Shown: in pieces, positions 11,262-22,189 of the stretch
Position numbering within the stretch: the stretch's first letter is position 1
Layout: each line of letters begins with the position of its first letter
From: Anticarsia gemmatalis
Lineage: Eukaryota; Arthropoda; Insecta; Lepidoptera; Erebidae
NCBI RefSeq assembly: GCF_050436995.1
Contig: NC_134757.1
Span: 11,048,501-11,112,500 of the forward strand
DNA: 64,000 nt
Direction: 5' to 3'
Translations under genes and position numbers: made by a program
The notes under the pieces: generated by a model
What the model was told of the DNA's origin: nothing
Database searches by the model: none
Seen by the model: only the letters and a program-made list of their open reading frames with translations

Positions 11262-11583
11262 GCAAGCAAAGCAGTGATAGCCGCGTGGTTTAAGTTGGCA
11301 CCTCCGACGCAAGTGGTTGCAGGTTCGAACCCGAGGCAACACACCAATGACTTTTCGAAGTTAAGTGTGTATTAGAAATAATTATTACTTGTTCCAACGG
11401 TGAAGGAAAACATCGTGATGCAAACTTGCGTGCCTGAGAGTTCTTTAGAACAGTTCTTGAAGGTATGCAAAGTCTCTAACCCGGAATTGGCCAGCATGGT
11501 GGACTCAAGGCCTGACCCCTCTCTCATTACGGGAGGAGACCCTTGCTCAGCAGTGGGACATTAATGGATTCAAAATAATAATA
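11262..11583 (+). repeat. tRNA-derived SINE, CAGCAGTGGGA family, full length
   Basis: It contains an A-box region (GTGATAGCCGCGTGGTTTAA), a perfect B box (GGTTCGAACCC), a body with GTGAAGGAAAACATCG and GCCAGCATGGTGGACTC, and the 3' core CCTTGCTCAGCAGTGGGACA. It ends in an (ATA)n tail. It sits exactly between the two copies of the 154-bp direct repeat. Other copies are at 17240-17430, 35573-35645, 37725-37805, 41943-42012 and 48745-48812. Confidence 0.8.
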
Positions 11584-11594
11584 AACCAACGACA

Positions 11595-11748
11595 ATGACA
11601 ACTATCGAGCTATTTTACAATACGCATGCAATAAACCGCTCGTTTATATGACGACACGTCAACGTCACGTTAAAGTGAATACCGCATCACGTTACGTAAT
11701 GTGTTTGACAAACACGAGAATATCTCATTTGATTGATTTATTTGAATA
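11595..11748. repeat. 154-bp direct repeat, right copy
   Basis: The partner of 11108-11261, with no indels between them. The right flank (TAAGTGAGTG) differs from the left copy's right flank, which is the SINE. Confidence 0.9.
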
Positions 11749-12401
11749 TAAGTGAGTGTGTTGTGTGATCTGTAGCTGGATTAGGATGTTTTGATACTTT
11801 TTTGAAGTGAATAAAAACATGTGGATGGCTGATTTTGGTTTCGAGTCGGTTATATGTAACGTTTATAGGTTACTGTTTGGTGGGTACGTGTCTCTTTTCA
11901 AAATAAGTTAATATAGCATTAGATACTATAGCATGGTAAGTACGGGGTTTTCAATTATGCATACTTTTGACTAGTACATTTTACAGGGTTTCTAAGTGGT
12001 AAAAATTATTATTGATCATTTATTTCTTAAACAAATCACTTTAGAACGTTAAAACATGTACTTACAAATAAGTATATGGACGTGTCAATTGCAATTCATT
12101 CACTTTCTACGTAAATGGTGACTATTAGACCGAATTTGAAAATATTCATGACATGACAAAGTTCAACAACATTTAGCCGTTCGTGATCATTGCCCTTTGA
12201 ATACTATTTAAGAACATTTTCAGCAAACAAAACACACAATAACCAACCATCTAAACACTGAAAACAAAGGCATAAAAGCACATAATAAACCAAACATATT
12301 AAAAGTATCAAACACTTTGTACCGTCATAGAATAACACAGCACATATAAAATAAGCTTAGAAAAGAATAAACTAGCTGCTATTTTAACGACAGACGTATA
12401 A

Positions 12402-12529
12402 AGCGTTCTCTCATAGCGTTTCATGACGAGGCCACTCACACGATAGCACGTACAGTTTAAATTGTGATAAAACTTCTAATATCTCCGCTTTAGCTTTGTT
12501 GCTTTGTAAAAGTTTCGATTGAAACGTTT
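12402..12529. repeat. 128-bp direct repeat, left copy
   Basis: Compared by eye with 12851-12978, it has five mismatches and no indel (123/128). The shared sequence runs AGCGTTCTCTCATA ... GATTGAAACGTTT. Homology resumes after the insertion at 12534-12658: CTGTATTTTTACGGAAAC at 12670 corresponds to CTGTATTTCTACGGAAAC near 13043. Confidence 0.9.
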
Positions 12530-12533
12530 GCCT

Positions 12534-12658
12534 GCGACCACGGCAAGTGCAACCTGCGCCGAAACGTTAGGCATTTTAAGGTAAAATGCGTGTTCGTGTT
12601 AATTCCCGTATTCTATTATACATTAAACATGCAACGCGAGAGTTTAAAAGTTATGGAA
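12534..12658 (+). repeat. Interspersed repeat inserted in the left direct-repeat copy
   Basis: GACCACGGCAAGTGCAACCT, then CGCCGAAACGTTAGGCATTT, TTAATTCCCGTATTCTATTA and ACGCGAGAGTTTAAAAGTTA match the unit seen at 25134-25249 and, in reverse orientation, at 1245-1356. It interrupts the duplicated segment, so it arrived after the duplication or was lost from the other copy. Confidence 0.65.
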
Positions 12659-12850
12659 GAAAGAAGACTGTATTTTTACGGAAACTCCAAGAATGAAAAT
12701 TACTTGGTAGCAAAATTGCCGGTAATAGAACTCTAAAACTTTATATAATTGATTTGTGGCGCGTTTCCCTACAGTCCGTTCATTTGAGTATCATGAGTTT
12801 GACATTTCAAATGTACTGCAAAAATAGTTCATACTTTGCTCACTAGAGTA

Positions 12851-12978
12851 AGCGTTCTCTCATAACGTTTTATGACGAGGCCACTCACACGATAGCACGT
12901 ACGGTTTAAATTGTGATTAAACTTCTAATATCTCCGCTTTAGCTTTGTTGCTTTGTAAAAGTTTGGATTGAAACGTTT
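12851..12978. repeat. 128-bp direct repeat, right copy
   Basis: The partner of 12402-12529. The flanking right-hand homology continues to about 13125 without the inserted repeat. Confidence 0.9.
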
Positions 12979-13720
12979 TGCTGGAATAGTTGAGTCGATT
13001 ACATATTATTGCACTAACTATTTGCTGCAGCTGGCTTTAACTGTATTTCTACGGAAACAATTGTAATGAACATTACTTGGAATTGGTAATAGAACTCGGG
13101 ATTTCGTAATAAAATTGATTTGCTATAGACGTGTCGGTGATGTAGTTATATAATAATGTTTCATATTGGACTTCTATTGAAGGTATGAATCTCTCATTAT
13201 TAAAATAAAGGGTAGGCTTAAGTGCAGTAAAGTCTAGGATAAGAATTTGATGAAGTTATTTAAGGACAACGAGATTAAACACCTACATAAAATCACGGCA
13301 TTTTTTTCACAAAAGTAGAACAGAGAACGTAACTTGGTATTCACATGTATTCATCTGTCCTGAATCCTCAAGGATCCTGTATAAAACACAGGGCTACCTG
13401 GTAGATAATACATATTTGAAGAACACTTTAATGACTTTGGTTAATAATAATACGGAAAAAAATGTAAAGAATTTTGTATACTGTCAAATCAAATATCAAC
13501 AATTTTTACACTCACTAAATACTTTATTCAAATAGACAAAATTGTTATCTTAAGGTTTAAATCTATACCTAATTCAGCAAAATATTTGATCCTTAACCTT
13601 CACGTTTCAAAGGTAAGGCAGTCGTAAAATAAATCGGTCAAGTGTTGTCGTAATAGACGATATTAAGTTATGAGTTTCGATATCTGATTTTATGACTGCA
13701 GTTAACAGGTCGGATGATTT

Positions 13721-14526
13721 AGTAGCCGTTATGTCGTTTGGTTGAAGGCTTATAGCCGGTTGTACCTACCAATAGGAGGACATCAGTAGCGGGATTCTCT
13801 ACAGTCGGTACTATCGAATATTGAGAAAGTGCTCTCTTATTCATATAAAATTTGTCAATGGTTAGCGGCTTGTCGATAGTAGTGTTCGCGCTTTAGGTCG
13901 CCTTCATTTAGTAGCCGTTATGTCGTTTAGTTGAAGGCTTATAGCTGGTTGTACCTTCCAATAAACGATCAGTAACGTGAATTTCAGTCGGTACTATCAA
14001 GTATCGAGAGGTTGATATTTAAAATTTAGTGCAAAAAATAGTACCGCATCTAAAATTTACTGTAAAAATAGTTCATACGACGCTCACTAGAGGCGCTGAT
14101 CCGATTTTTATACAAAATTTGTCGAAAGCAGGCTAGTGAGTAGTCTATATAGTTTATAGTATTAATTGCGTCTCAGATCGCCTTGGTTTGGTAGCCGTTG
14201 TGTCGTTTGGTTGAAGGCTTATAGCTGGTTGTACCTACCAATAAACGATCAGTGACGCGAATTTCAGTCGGTACTGTCGAGTATAAAGAGCTTGCGTTTT
14301 AAAATGTACTGCAAAAGTAGTTCCGGAGGTACCCGCTAGAGGCGTCGATAGTTACTTGTCGAAAGACGATAGTGGTAGAAGATTGCAATATAGTAGTGTG
14401 ACTCTATGCAGTCGGTACTACGGGTACGAGACGTTGACTTTTAAAATTGACTGCTATACAGTACTTACGACGCCCGCTAGAGGTGTTGATCAGATTATTC
14501 AAATTTCCATAAAAAAAATGTCAGAC
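13721..14526 (+). repeat. Tandem array of MITE-like units
   Basis: Three units begin with (A/G)GTAGCCGTT(A/G)TGTCGTTT at 13721, 13910 and 14190. Each continues GGTTGAAGGCTTATAGC, GGTTGTACC..CCAATA and CAGTCGGTACT. A partial fourth unit starts near 14395 (GCAGTCGGTACT). The later units also contain the AAAATGTACTG ... CGCTAGAGGCG block that occurs alone at 19061, 22030, 25392, 34247 and 50088. Unit spacing is uneven (189 and 280 bp). Confidence 0.75.
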
Positions 14527-14529
14527 AGC

Positions 14530-16450
14530 AATAAAGAATGTTTATAGAAAATAACCGTGTGTATTGCAGGTTTTATAAAGTATCATATTATGTCGAGTGC
14601 CATGAATACTTCCAGTAAATAAAATAATTTATTTTAAATTACCTATCTAACGAAGTGTAAATAATTTAAAATTATAATAATATTTAAACAAAGATAAGAG
14701 GTTTTGACAACTAAAATTCCAATTAACAATGAAAATCATAGTTTAATCTATAAAATATTTTGCTAAATTGTTACTAAAATTCAATACTAATCTAATGAAC
14801 TAACCAATTAGTGTTACTAAACTTAAAATGATGAACCAAAAGCCTTAAGTAATAAACTGAATAAACTATAAATTTGAAAACAGTAAAATCTAAATTGATT
14901 TTAGTCTTAAAATTATGGCTCGAACAGTTGTGTCATTAAACTAAAATTACGCTGTCGCCACAACGTTTCAGTTGTTTAGAAATTCTTCAAAGACTTGTGT
15001 AGTTATTTAAACGATATTTATAATAACATTAATTTGTTTAAAATAGCACAAACATAACACACACAATAAACAAAAAAATATAACATAACATTTTTCATTG
15101 CCATCAATAGTCACTTATAGCTCCAATTAAGAAATCAAATTGCACAAAAATTTTAATTTGTAGAGAATTCAAGAACAACAAAAAATAAATCCTTTTTATT
15201 TATTAAATTATTTAACCTTGATTATTAAGCCCCAAACCTACCCATACGTTTAAAGAAATAAGCCATTGGAGCGGCACGTTGTATATGTGTACAGGAAGAG
15301 TACCGTAAAGGTAAAAATTAATAACGGTCAAATTAAACAACTATAGTATATATAAGTACATTATATATTCTACTTTCCTCATAGAACCTTAAACAATACA
15401 CTTAAAACATTGAAGTACATAATACAATAAAGAATAAAGCGAAATTGTCCATAGCGTACAACGGTGCGGGATTTAATTAAATTTACCAATTTTACGTAAA
15501 TAAGCCACCTCTCGCCTATTGTTTGAGGCATAGATCCAAGCTTGTTAGCTGAAAGGACCGTAGCACTGAATTTACTACGGCATTATGTGTTTGAACTAGG
15601 GAAAATTGAACCAGATATTTATTGGTACAAAGATTAGATTTTTGGGAAGTATATTAATAATGTTGGAATTAAAATCTTAGGGTATCAATGCAAAATGAGC
15701 AACAAATAAATGTGTGTCTTGTAGTGTTTTCAACACAAAAAATTACAAAAGACCACTGCAAAGTACGTTCTAAACATTTGTTAAACTTTTTCGTATTACT
15801 TACGTACGTAACATTACGATTCGTAATTAAGAATTAATTGGTAAGTAATATACTTGGCTACAAAATATATTATATAATACCTCGCAACAAAAAAATATTT
15901 GTTGATGAAAAGCATATTAGAAAAAAATGATAATTCAGGGAAATTCTACGAAGCGCTTTTTAGCTGAAATGTATTTGGTTTCTTGTTTGCAGCTTTGTAC
16001 TAGCTTGTGTTAGTAATTCTTGTGTCTCCGTTCAATATTTAAATATTTAAGGCTTTCAAATACTATCTTAAACAGCTTGCATACTTAAAACATTGACTAA
16101 GGGTGGCCTAAAAATATAACCGTTTAAGTCTAAATAACGTAACAAAACCATTATTAAAAACTATCGTGATAATGCTATAGTTATCGAACAAGTTGAACAG
16201 CTGTGTACGGGCTCATTATTAGTGTGAAAGGGACATTACATTGCTCGTTCCATATGATTAATGTTATCATGGTGTTCAAGTGAGCAGCGATGAGCGAGTT
16301 AGCTAGGTATTGTAGTGATAATGGTGATCGTTCGGAATATTTGGTCGATGGGTGGTGTTGTGATCGAACTTAGGTACGTGAAAGGGATTTAACATAAGAA
16401 TATGTTTTGTAATAATTTTGGCAGCATTCACACTTCGGAAACTTATTATA
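14530..16450. other. Unassigned, very AT-rich DNA
   Basis: Homopolymer-rich sequence with no recognisable gene or repeat. The segment 16190-16380 is GC-richer but has no open reading frame of note. Confidence 0.5.
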
Positions 16451-16453
16451 GAC

Positions 16454-16720
16454 TAGCTGACCCGCGCAACTTCGCTTGCGTCACATAAGAGAGAATGGGT
16501 CAAAATTTTCCCCGTATCCGTAACATTTTTCACTGGTACTCTGTTCCTATTGGTAGTAGCGTGATGATATATAGCCTATAACCTTCCTCGATAACTGGAC
16601 TATCTAACACTGAAAGTATTTTTCAAACCGGACCAGTAGTTCCTGAGATTAGCGCGTTCAAACAAACAAACAAACAAACAAACAAACAAACTCTTCAGCT
16701 TTATAATATTAGTATAGATA
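16454..16720 (+). mobile_element. RTE-type retroelement 3' end
   Basis: It starts ACTAGCTGACCCGCGCAACT and TCGCTTGCGTCAC, contains AAACCGGACCAGTAGTTCC, an (AAAC)n run at about 16659-16690, and ends CTTCAGCTTTATAATATTAG plus TATAGAT. I recognise this as a very common short lepidopteran retroelement tail, usually classed with RTE LINEs. No coding sequence is present. Confidence 0.6.
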
Positions 16721-17239
16721 TTGCTGGGCAAGTAATTTGTCTCTTAGTGTTCAAAGTAGACATTTCTAAAAATTTAAGGAGAAACCACTGGAAAAGTTAT
16801 GTAAGTTTAAAAAAAAACTTAATCAAAATAAACATTCACTTACTTTACTTTTTCAATAATAGTTAGTATTTTGCTTTTAATATCAGTGTCTAGCTTCTCT
16901 GCTTCTTATATGAACTTAATTAGTAGAATTACGACAAATTTTCACGATATTCTATCGTGCATTTTTTTTTTACATGAACAATAATCAAATCCGCAACACT
17001 ATTCCGCTTTTCTCTTAAAACTTAACACTAAAACGGTTGGCAGCTCATTTTATCTACGCGAGAGAACTGAAATTCCCCACCTAATTAGCGGTTAACGTAT
17101 CTACGTATACGTGTACTTCGATGAGCATGTTAGGGTTAGGTGTTCTTGTTCAAATGTTTTTGTTGCTTTGTTTTGTTCATCGTGTGAAAGTGTTTCTTGT
17201 GTAATGTTTTGTGTTTTTTGTTTTTGTAATTTGAGTATT

Positions 17240-17430
17240 GTAGTGGTAAAGATGAATGGTGAAGGAAAACGTTGCATGTCTTAAAATTGTTTAATGCATT
17301 TGTTAAGGGCATGTTAAGTCCAAAATCTGCATTTGGTGAGCGTGGTGCACTCAAGACCTGACGTGAATTCGGAAAAAGAGCCTTGCCAAGCAGTGGGATA
17401 ATAATGGAATAAAAAAGTAAGATGGTTAAC
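17240..17430 (+). repeat. SINE, CAGCAGTGGGA family, 5'-truncated
   Basis: GGTGAAGGAAAACGTTGCATG, CTCAAGACCTGACG and GCCTTGCCAAGCAGTGGGAT align with the 3' half of 11262-11583. The 105-codon minus-strand ORF over this segment is a shadow. Confidence 0.65.
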
Positions 17431-17500
17431 GTAAACAACACCGATTTTCCCATGTCTCCGAAATGATTATTTATGCTATATTTATTCGTATCTCTGTATA

Positions 17501-17709
17501 GGTGCCGCCAAACAACTTGAACAATTTCGCTACATCTTAGTGAACGATATTTAGGTCAGTTTAGATATGATAGTTTTGCGCAAAGGCGACGGCGTTTCAG
17601 CTTCGACTACCCGACTGGTATAACAGCCAACCAAGTGTCCTCTGCACTGGGTCTACATTCTGTTTAATTTCTAATACAGCAAATTATGTTCAAGTTGTTT
17701 GGCGACGTC
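17501..17709. mobile_element. TA-flanked MITE, about 209 bp
   Basis: Inverted ends are GGTGCCGCCAAACAACTTGA (17501) and the complement of GACGTCGCCAAACAACTTGA (ending 17709); 20 of the first 23 positions match. Both ends abut TA, consistent with a Tc1/mariner-type target duplication. There is no coding capacity. Confidence 0.7.
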
Positions 17710-17711
17710 TA

Positions 17712-18330
17712 TATCACTCTAAAGTTGATTAGTAGAGAGTGAGTAGAGAGTGCCTTCGGATTAAATTCCACTTCTTGTAGATTAACATTAAATTAACTCT
17801 GATTGGCAGGAACTAAACCACAAAAAAGCACCTCAATCACAAAAAGGTGGAATTCTGACAAAATCTGCTAATTACATACCAAAAAACTACCCAAAATATA
17901 TGAAAAATATCAAGAAATTATTGTATTAAAGTCTCTGTAAATAAATTTAAATCGTGTGATATAACGGTCCACATTGTCGATCGTTGAGCCGTCAGTCCGC
18001 GGCGTGACATTATACATCACGCTACAAGTGCCACTGGACACGGTTGGCACACGATCAACTTTTGACTTATGTATACGTCACATAACCACACCCCCCGTTC
18101 ATATGTATAGATATAGATGGCATAATTATATTTGAACAACTGTCACTGAACTGAATCTTAAATATGCAAAGTATTATGGGTAATCGGTAACGACTGATAT
18201 GACATAGAAATTTCCAAATATATTATTTCGATAATATATAATTCAAATTCAGAACAAAAACACACGTACATATTATGCTTCAGGATGTGAACCCACTGCA
18301 CATGTAATATTTTGCCTTTATTTTATCTTT
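17712..18330. other. Unassigned non-coding DNA
   Basis: No gene was recognised. A CpG-richer patch at 17960-18060 (TCGATCGTTGAGCCGTC, CCGCGGCGTGAC) stands out, without further interpretation. Confidence 0.4.
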
Positions 18331-18550
18331 GTTTTTTTTTCAAAAAAAGACAACTCCCGCACTAAGAATTACTCTTGTGTTGCGGGGACTTTTACAAACA
18401 TACAAACAACGGACACAAAGCACAACCAGACCCGAAACAATTATTTGTGGATCGCACAAAAAATTGTCCCGTGTGGGAATCGAACCCACGACCTCCCGTT
18501 GCGGTGGTATCGGCGTGGCGACCTAAACCACTGCGCCACGGAGGCAGTCA
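18331..18550 (-). repeat. tRNA-derived SINE, GCCTCCGTGGCGCAG family, copy 1
   Basis: On the minus strand: TGACTGCCTCCGTGGCGCAG, TGGTTTAGG (A-box region), then the B box GGTTCGATTCC. An unrelated body follows (TTTGTGTCCGTTGTTTG, GTGCGGGAGTTGTC) and an A-rich tail, seen as T/A runs at 18331-18347. The copy at 42914-43129 is nearly colinear. ORFs reading SVAQWFRSPR on the minus strand in both copies are translations of the tRNA-like head. Confidence 0.8.
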
Positions 18551-19060
18551 ATATTAAAAGTGTAGAGGTGATTGAAAGGTGTATGTGTGAGGAAATTTCT
18601 TTAAAATAGCATATATTATTTTGGTTCACTGAAAGAAAACATATTTTTATGTTTTTAAATAAAAACATACGTTAAAAAAATTCCATGGGCTTGGAATTTA
18701 AATTTTCTTCCTTAAAGTGTTGAATCACATTTATGACCACTAGAATTTCATTATTATCGCTTTAAAAAGGCATAATCAATAAAAACAGCGCGGAAGAAAA
18801 TAATTCATTGAAATAAAAAAAAATCCGCAGTTTAAAATCACTTCAATATTCAATAACAAATACAGCATAATAGCGAAAGCCTCAAGTATTCAAGGTAAAC
18901 ACTTTGTAGTGACACATGTCAGAACATTACCTCACAAGTCGTTTCCTTCACTTATAAGAAGCACGCGATGTCAACGTGTTCCATTCGAGTTTTATTTTAG
19001 TTTCAAATTGATTTTGAATTGTAAAACGCTTAGTAGAGTACTTTTAAGGGACAAGTATTT

Positions 19061-19250
19061 GAATTCTCTATAGGTACTGTACAGTAGCACGATTCTTTTC
19101 AATTGTAACGATCGAGTGTCGACAGTTTGACGTTTAAAATGTACTGCCAAAATAGTATCTACGATGCCCGCTAGAGGTCCTGAATTGAATGTCATAATTT
19201 TTTTTCGTTAGCTAGCCGGTTGTCGGTAGTCGATTGTTGTAGAGAATTGC
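19061..19250 (+). mobile_element. MITE-like repeat (CGCTAGAGG family)
   Basis: Bounded by GAATTCTCTA at 19061 and AGAGAATTGC at 19241-19250. It contains GTTTAAAATGTACTGCCAAA, ATGCCCGCTAGAGG and GCTAGCCGGTTGTCGG..TAGTCGAT. The inverted ATTCTCTA ends are also discernible at 34366 (GTAGAGAATCG) and 13793 (ATTCTCTAC). Confidence 0.6.
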
Positions 19251-19732
19251 GGAACAGTTTTGTTTTATGTGATTGAAAGTTGTGTCTGTTTGTGCAATGT
19301 ATAATATTAATAGAGACTGGATTAAAGCTGACATTTAATAAAATTGTTTTTGGGAGTCCTATTAGTGTGTTTCCTTTTTTGCAAAATGTTCCTTCTTTCT
19401 ACCTTGTACGGTTAAATTAAGAAATGCTTCCGTATATAGAAATTATATAAAAATTCAAAAAATGAACCAATACAATTTGTACGAAGATTACATTTAAAAA
19501 AATTATGCCATAAAAGTACTTCCTGTTAACAACACAACATGTAATAATCGAGTATTAACGCATGCATAATCGGCCCTTATACAGTTCCATGAAATGCCAG
19601 GTTGCGCGGAACTGTGACACCAACCAAGGTGAATAATGCATGATCGTGTTTGATATCCGTTTAATAATATTTATAACATTACATGTCTTATGCGAAGGTG
19701 GTAAACAGAGGTGTATGAATCTTTAAATTTGC

Positions 19733-19764
19733 GGAGATACTAGGCCAAAGGGCCTAGTGTCTCC
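19733..19764. repeat. Short near-perfect hairpin
   Basis: GGAGATACTAGGCC and GGCCTAGTGTCTCC form a 14-bp stem with one G-U-type mismatch and a 4-base loop. No function is evident. Confidence 0.6.
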
Positions 19765-19871
19765 GGTTGAAAAGACCAAAGTATGTGTAGTGTAGTTAAG
19801 TGAAGACCAAACTCAGGGTCATTATGAATACAAACAAAAAAACAACGCAAAAATACTTGAAACTGAAACTT

Positions 19872-19948
19872 TAGGCATTCCAAAGTAGAATGCGTGTTCG
19901 CCTTAATTTCCGTACTCTATTAAACATGCACCGCGAAAGTTTAAAAGT
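19872..19948 (+). repeat. Fragment of the GTTAGGCATTTT repeat
   Basis: AGGCATTCCAAAGTAGAATG, CGTGTTCGCCTTAATTTCCG and CGCGAAAGTTTAAAAGTTA match the right part of 12534-12658. Confidence 0.55.
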
Positions 19949-20099
19949 TAAAAACACAAAGAAACTAATTTTATTGCTTAATTTAGTTATTTGAATACGC
20001 ATAAGAAACAAAAAAGCACTTTGCCCGTCCCGGAAGTTGAACCAAAACCTCGCGATCAGCACTAGGTACTCACATGCAACTACAAAAGTTTCAGTCGTG

Positions 20100-22025
20100 C
20101 AACTCAATAGTTTAAAAGTTATACTTTCTATACTGTAGCTAGCTGATAGTTATACGAAGCCATTTCATTACAAAATACTTTCATCTAACGTAGAATGTCG
20201 GTGCACTACAGTAAGACAGTTATTTGCAATTCCTTCACGTTCAACGTTCTAGTAGTGACATCTGGCGATACGTTTTCAAACTAATGTGTTCTGCAACTAA
20301 TATACACATTCTTTGAACCTTTGTGGTTGGTTTAAAGCTGGATAGAGTTGCCTTTTGCAGTTGGAAAGAAGAGAAGCAATGGACTGATATTATGCTCAGT
20401 TTTTTAAAGTATTTGATTGTAAACATAATGTGCTATTAGTAGAAAAATAACAATAATTGCTACCAAAAGTATTTATCAAAATTAAGCATTCATTAATAGG
20501 TCAGCAGAAAAGTAGCTTATTGCTCTCCTACGCCAAGAAAGAGATTTGCTCTTGAAGTGAAAATTTATGTTAAAGATTAGTATCATAAAAAATTTAACTT
20601 TGTTTGTAATATAGGATACTTTGATTCCAGTAACTCGGTTATATTTATTTATTTATTTATTTTATTTATTTTTATATATTTATTTATATCGAAAAGGTCT
20701 TTGCCTCTTCCTTTAATAAATTTTTCTAGGGTTTCTACGGATGTGAGATTTGTTTAAATGGGAAGACTAATAGATTATCAATTTGAAAAAGGTTTATCAT
20801 CTCTGATAGAATTTACAGAATAAAAGCGAAATAAACTGTCCACGAAATTGCATTTCAGTTCGCAGAATGCACGAATACGAAATACAAACAATAGCGGTAT
20901 GATTTACAATGACCACAGCGCGTGTGTGTAATGAGATCAGTTCAATCTAGCCACGTACAGTCATGTATGGGAGGAATATGAGATTACATTGAAATGCGAC
21001 ACCATGCTGTTAGAGCCATTTTGAGATAGATTTTAGACTTGCAGGTTAGTAATTTTAGAGTTATTTTGGGGGATTTTACTATAGTTTTTGAATAGAAAAA
21101 AAAAATATCTAAATCAACCCAGACTGAAGTGTAGCAACACACATGCCGTTCAAACAAAATCTTTTTTATTCGCTCTCAATGAAAAAATAATTCAATAAAA
21201 ACATAAATCTAGAGAAGTGGCTAACTTTTCTAATAAAAGAAAATATAAGAAATGTAAGTGCGTGCCATAATTTATTAAATTTTCGTCATTCTCATTGGAC
21301 TGTACATACATACGATTATTAAGAAGCAAACAGTTTTATAGTTTTGAAAATTATACAAAAAATGAGTATTATATTATCAATAATCTACACTAATGTTATA
21401 AATGTGAAAGTTTATTAGTTTGGTCTTCCTTATTTGGTATCAAAATATTTTTTTTTTCATACCATTAGAAAGGACGATATATATGGGCAACTTCTTGCAA
21501 TGAAAAAATTAACCGAGCAAAGCTGCAGGCACAAACAGGTTATTAATAAAACGGACATTTCAAACTAAAACTACCAGCATACTGCAACATTACATCTTAA
21601 GAACTTTTGCTAATAATTAACAAAGAAACTTCCTCCCTAACTAGTACCTTTCATCGACTAGAAGTAAATTCATTTTAAAATTCCAACCAAACGTGCTCGG
21701 CAAAACGAAAAGCATAACCCAAACATCTTAGTTACCTCATAAGTACAGTCAGCAAGGAAATGAAATACTATCAAGACCCTTTATATCGAAATACTTAATA
21801 TTAAATCTAAATGTGTATGTTAAATAATATAAAAGAAAAACACTCTAAATATAGCTCCTCTTGGGGATCTTTATTTAAAAATTTCTACGTTTCCACACAA
21901 GTGAAGGTTTCGCCCTGATTAACATTGCAGAAGACAAAAACGGAACGGAAGGGAAGAATTTAGTGTTTTGCATGATTTGAGAGAACACGAGTAGTTAATA
22001 AAGTGACACATGTAGCTATAGTTAG
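20100..22025. other. Unassigned AT-rich DNA with an (ATTT)n tract
   Basis: A degenerate (ATTT)n/(TTTA)n microsatellite lies at 20642-20690. A possible eroded retroelement tail (CTACACTAATGTTATAAATG, then TGAAAGTTT) starts near 21386. No gene was recognised. Confidence 0.45.
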
Positions 22026-22029
22026 TAAT

Positions 22030-22182
22030 AACAAGTATAGAGTTTTAGACATTTAACATCAACTGAACAATTTGTAGCTATGGCTTCCGTTAAGGGCGCT
22101 GATCAAGTTTTCATACAACATTTACTATAGCTAGTCGATTGTCGAGTCGTCGACCGTGGATGGTCGTAGAAAATCGCTCTCC
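22030..22182 (+). mobile_element. Degenerate MITE-like repeat (CGCTAGAGG family)
   Basis: AGACATTTAACATC, AAGGGCGCTGATCAAG, TTTTCATACAA and CTAGTCGATTGTCGAG, ending GTCGTAGAAAATCGC, follow the order of the better copies at 25392 and 34247. Confidence 0.5.
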
Positions 22183-22189
22183 TGGACTA

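Noticed and set aside
11262..11350. Possible tRNA gene (GGTTCGAACCC)
   Set aside because: The A and B boxes continue into a SINE body with a repeated 3' core and (ATA)n tail; no cloverleaf can be drawn over the whole head.
11108..11748. LTR pair of a retrotransposon
   Set aside because: The 154-bp repeats lack TG..CA ends, a primer site and a polypurine tract, and enclose only a SINE.
18441..18668. 75-codon minus-strand ORF with SVAQWFRSPR
   Set aside because: It is a translation of the tRNA-like head of the SINE at 18331-18550; the same peptide appears in the other copy at 43020-43370.
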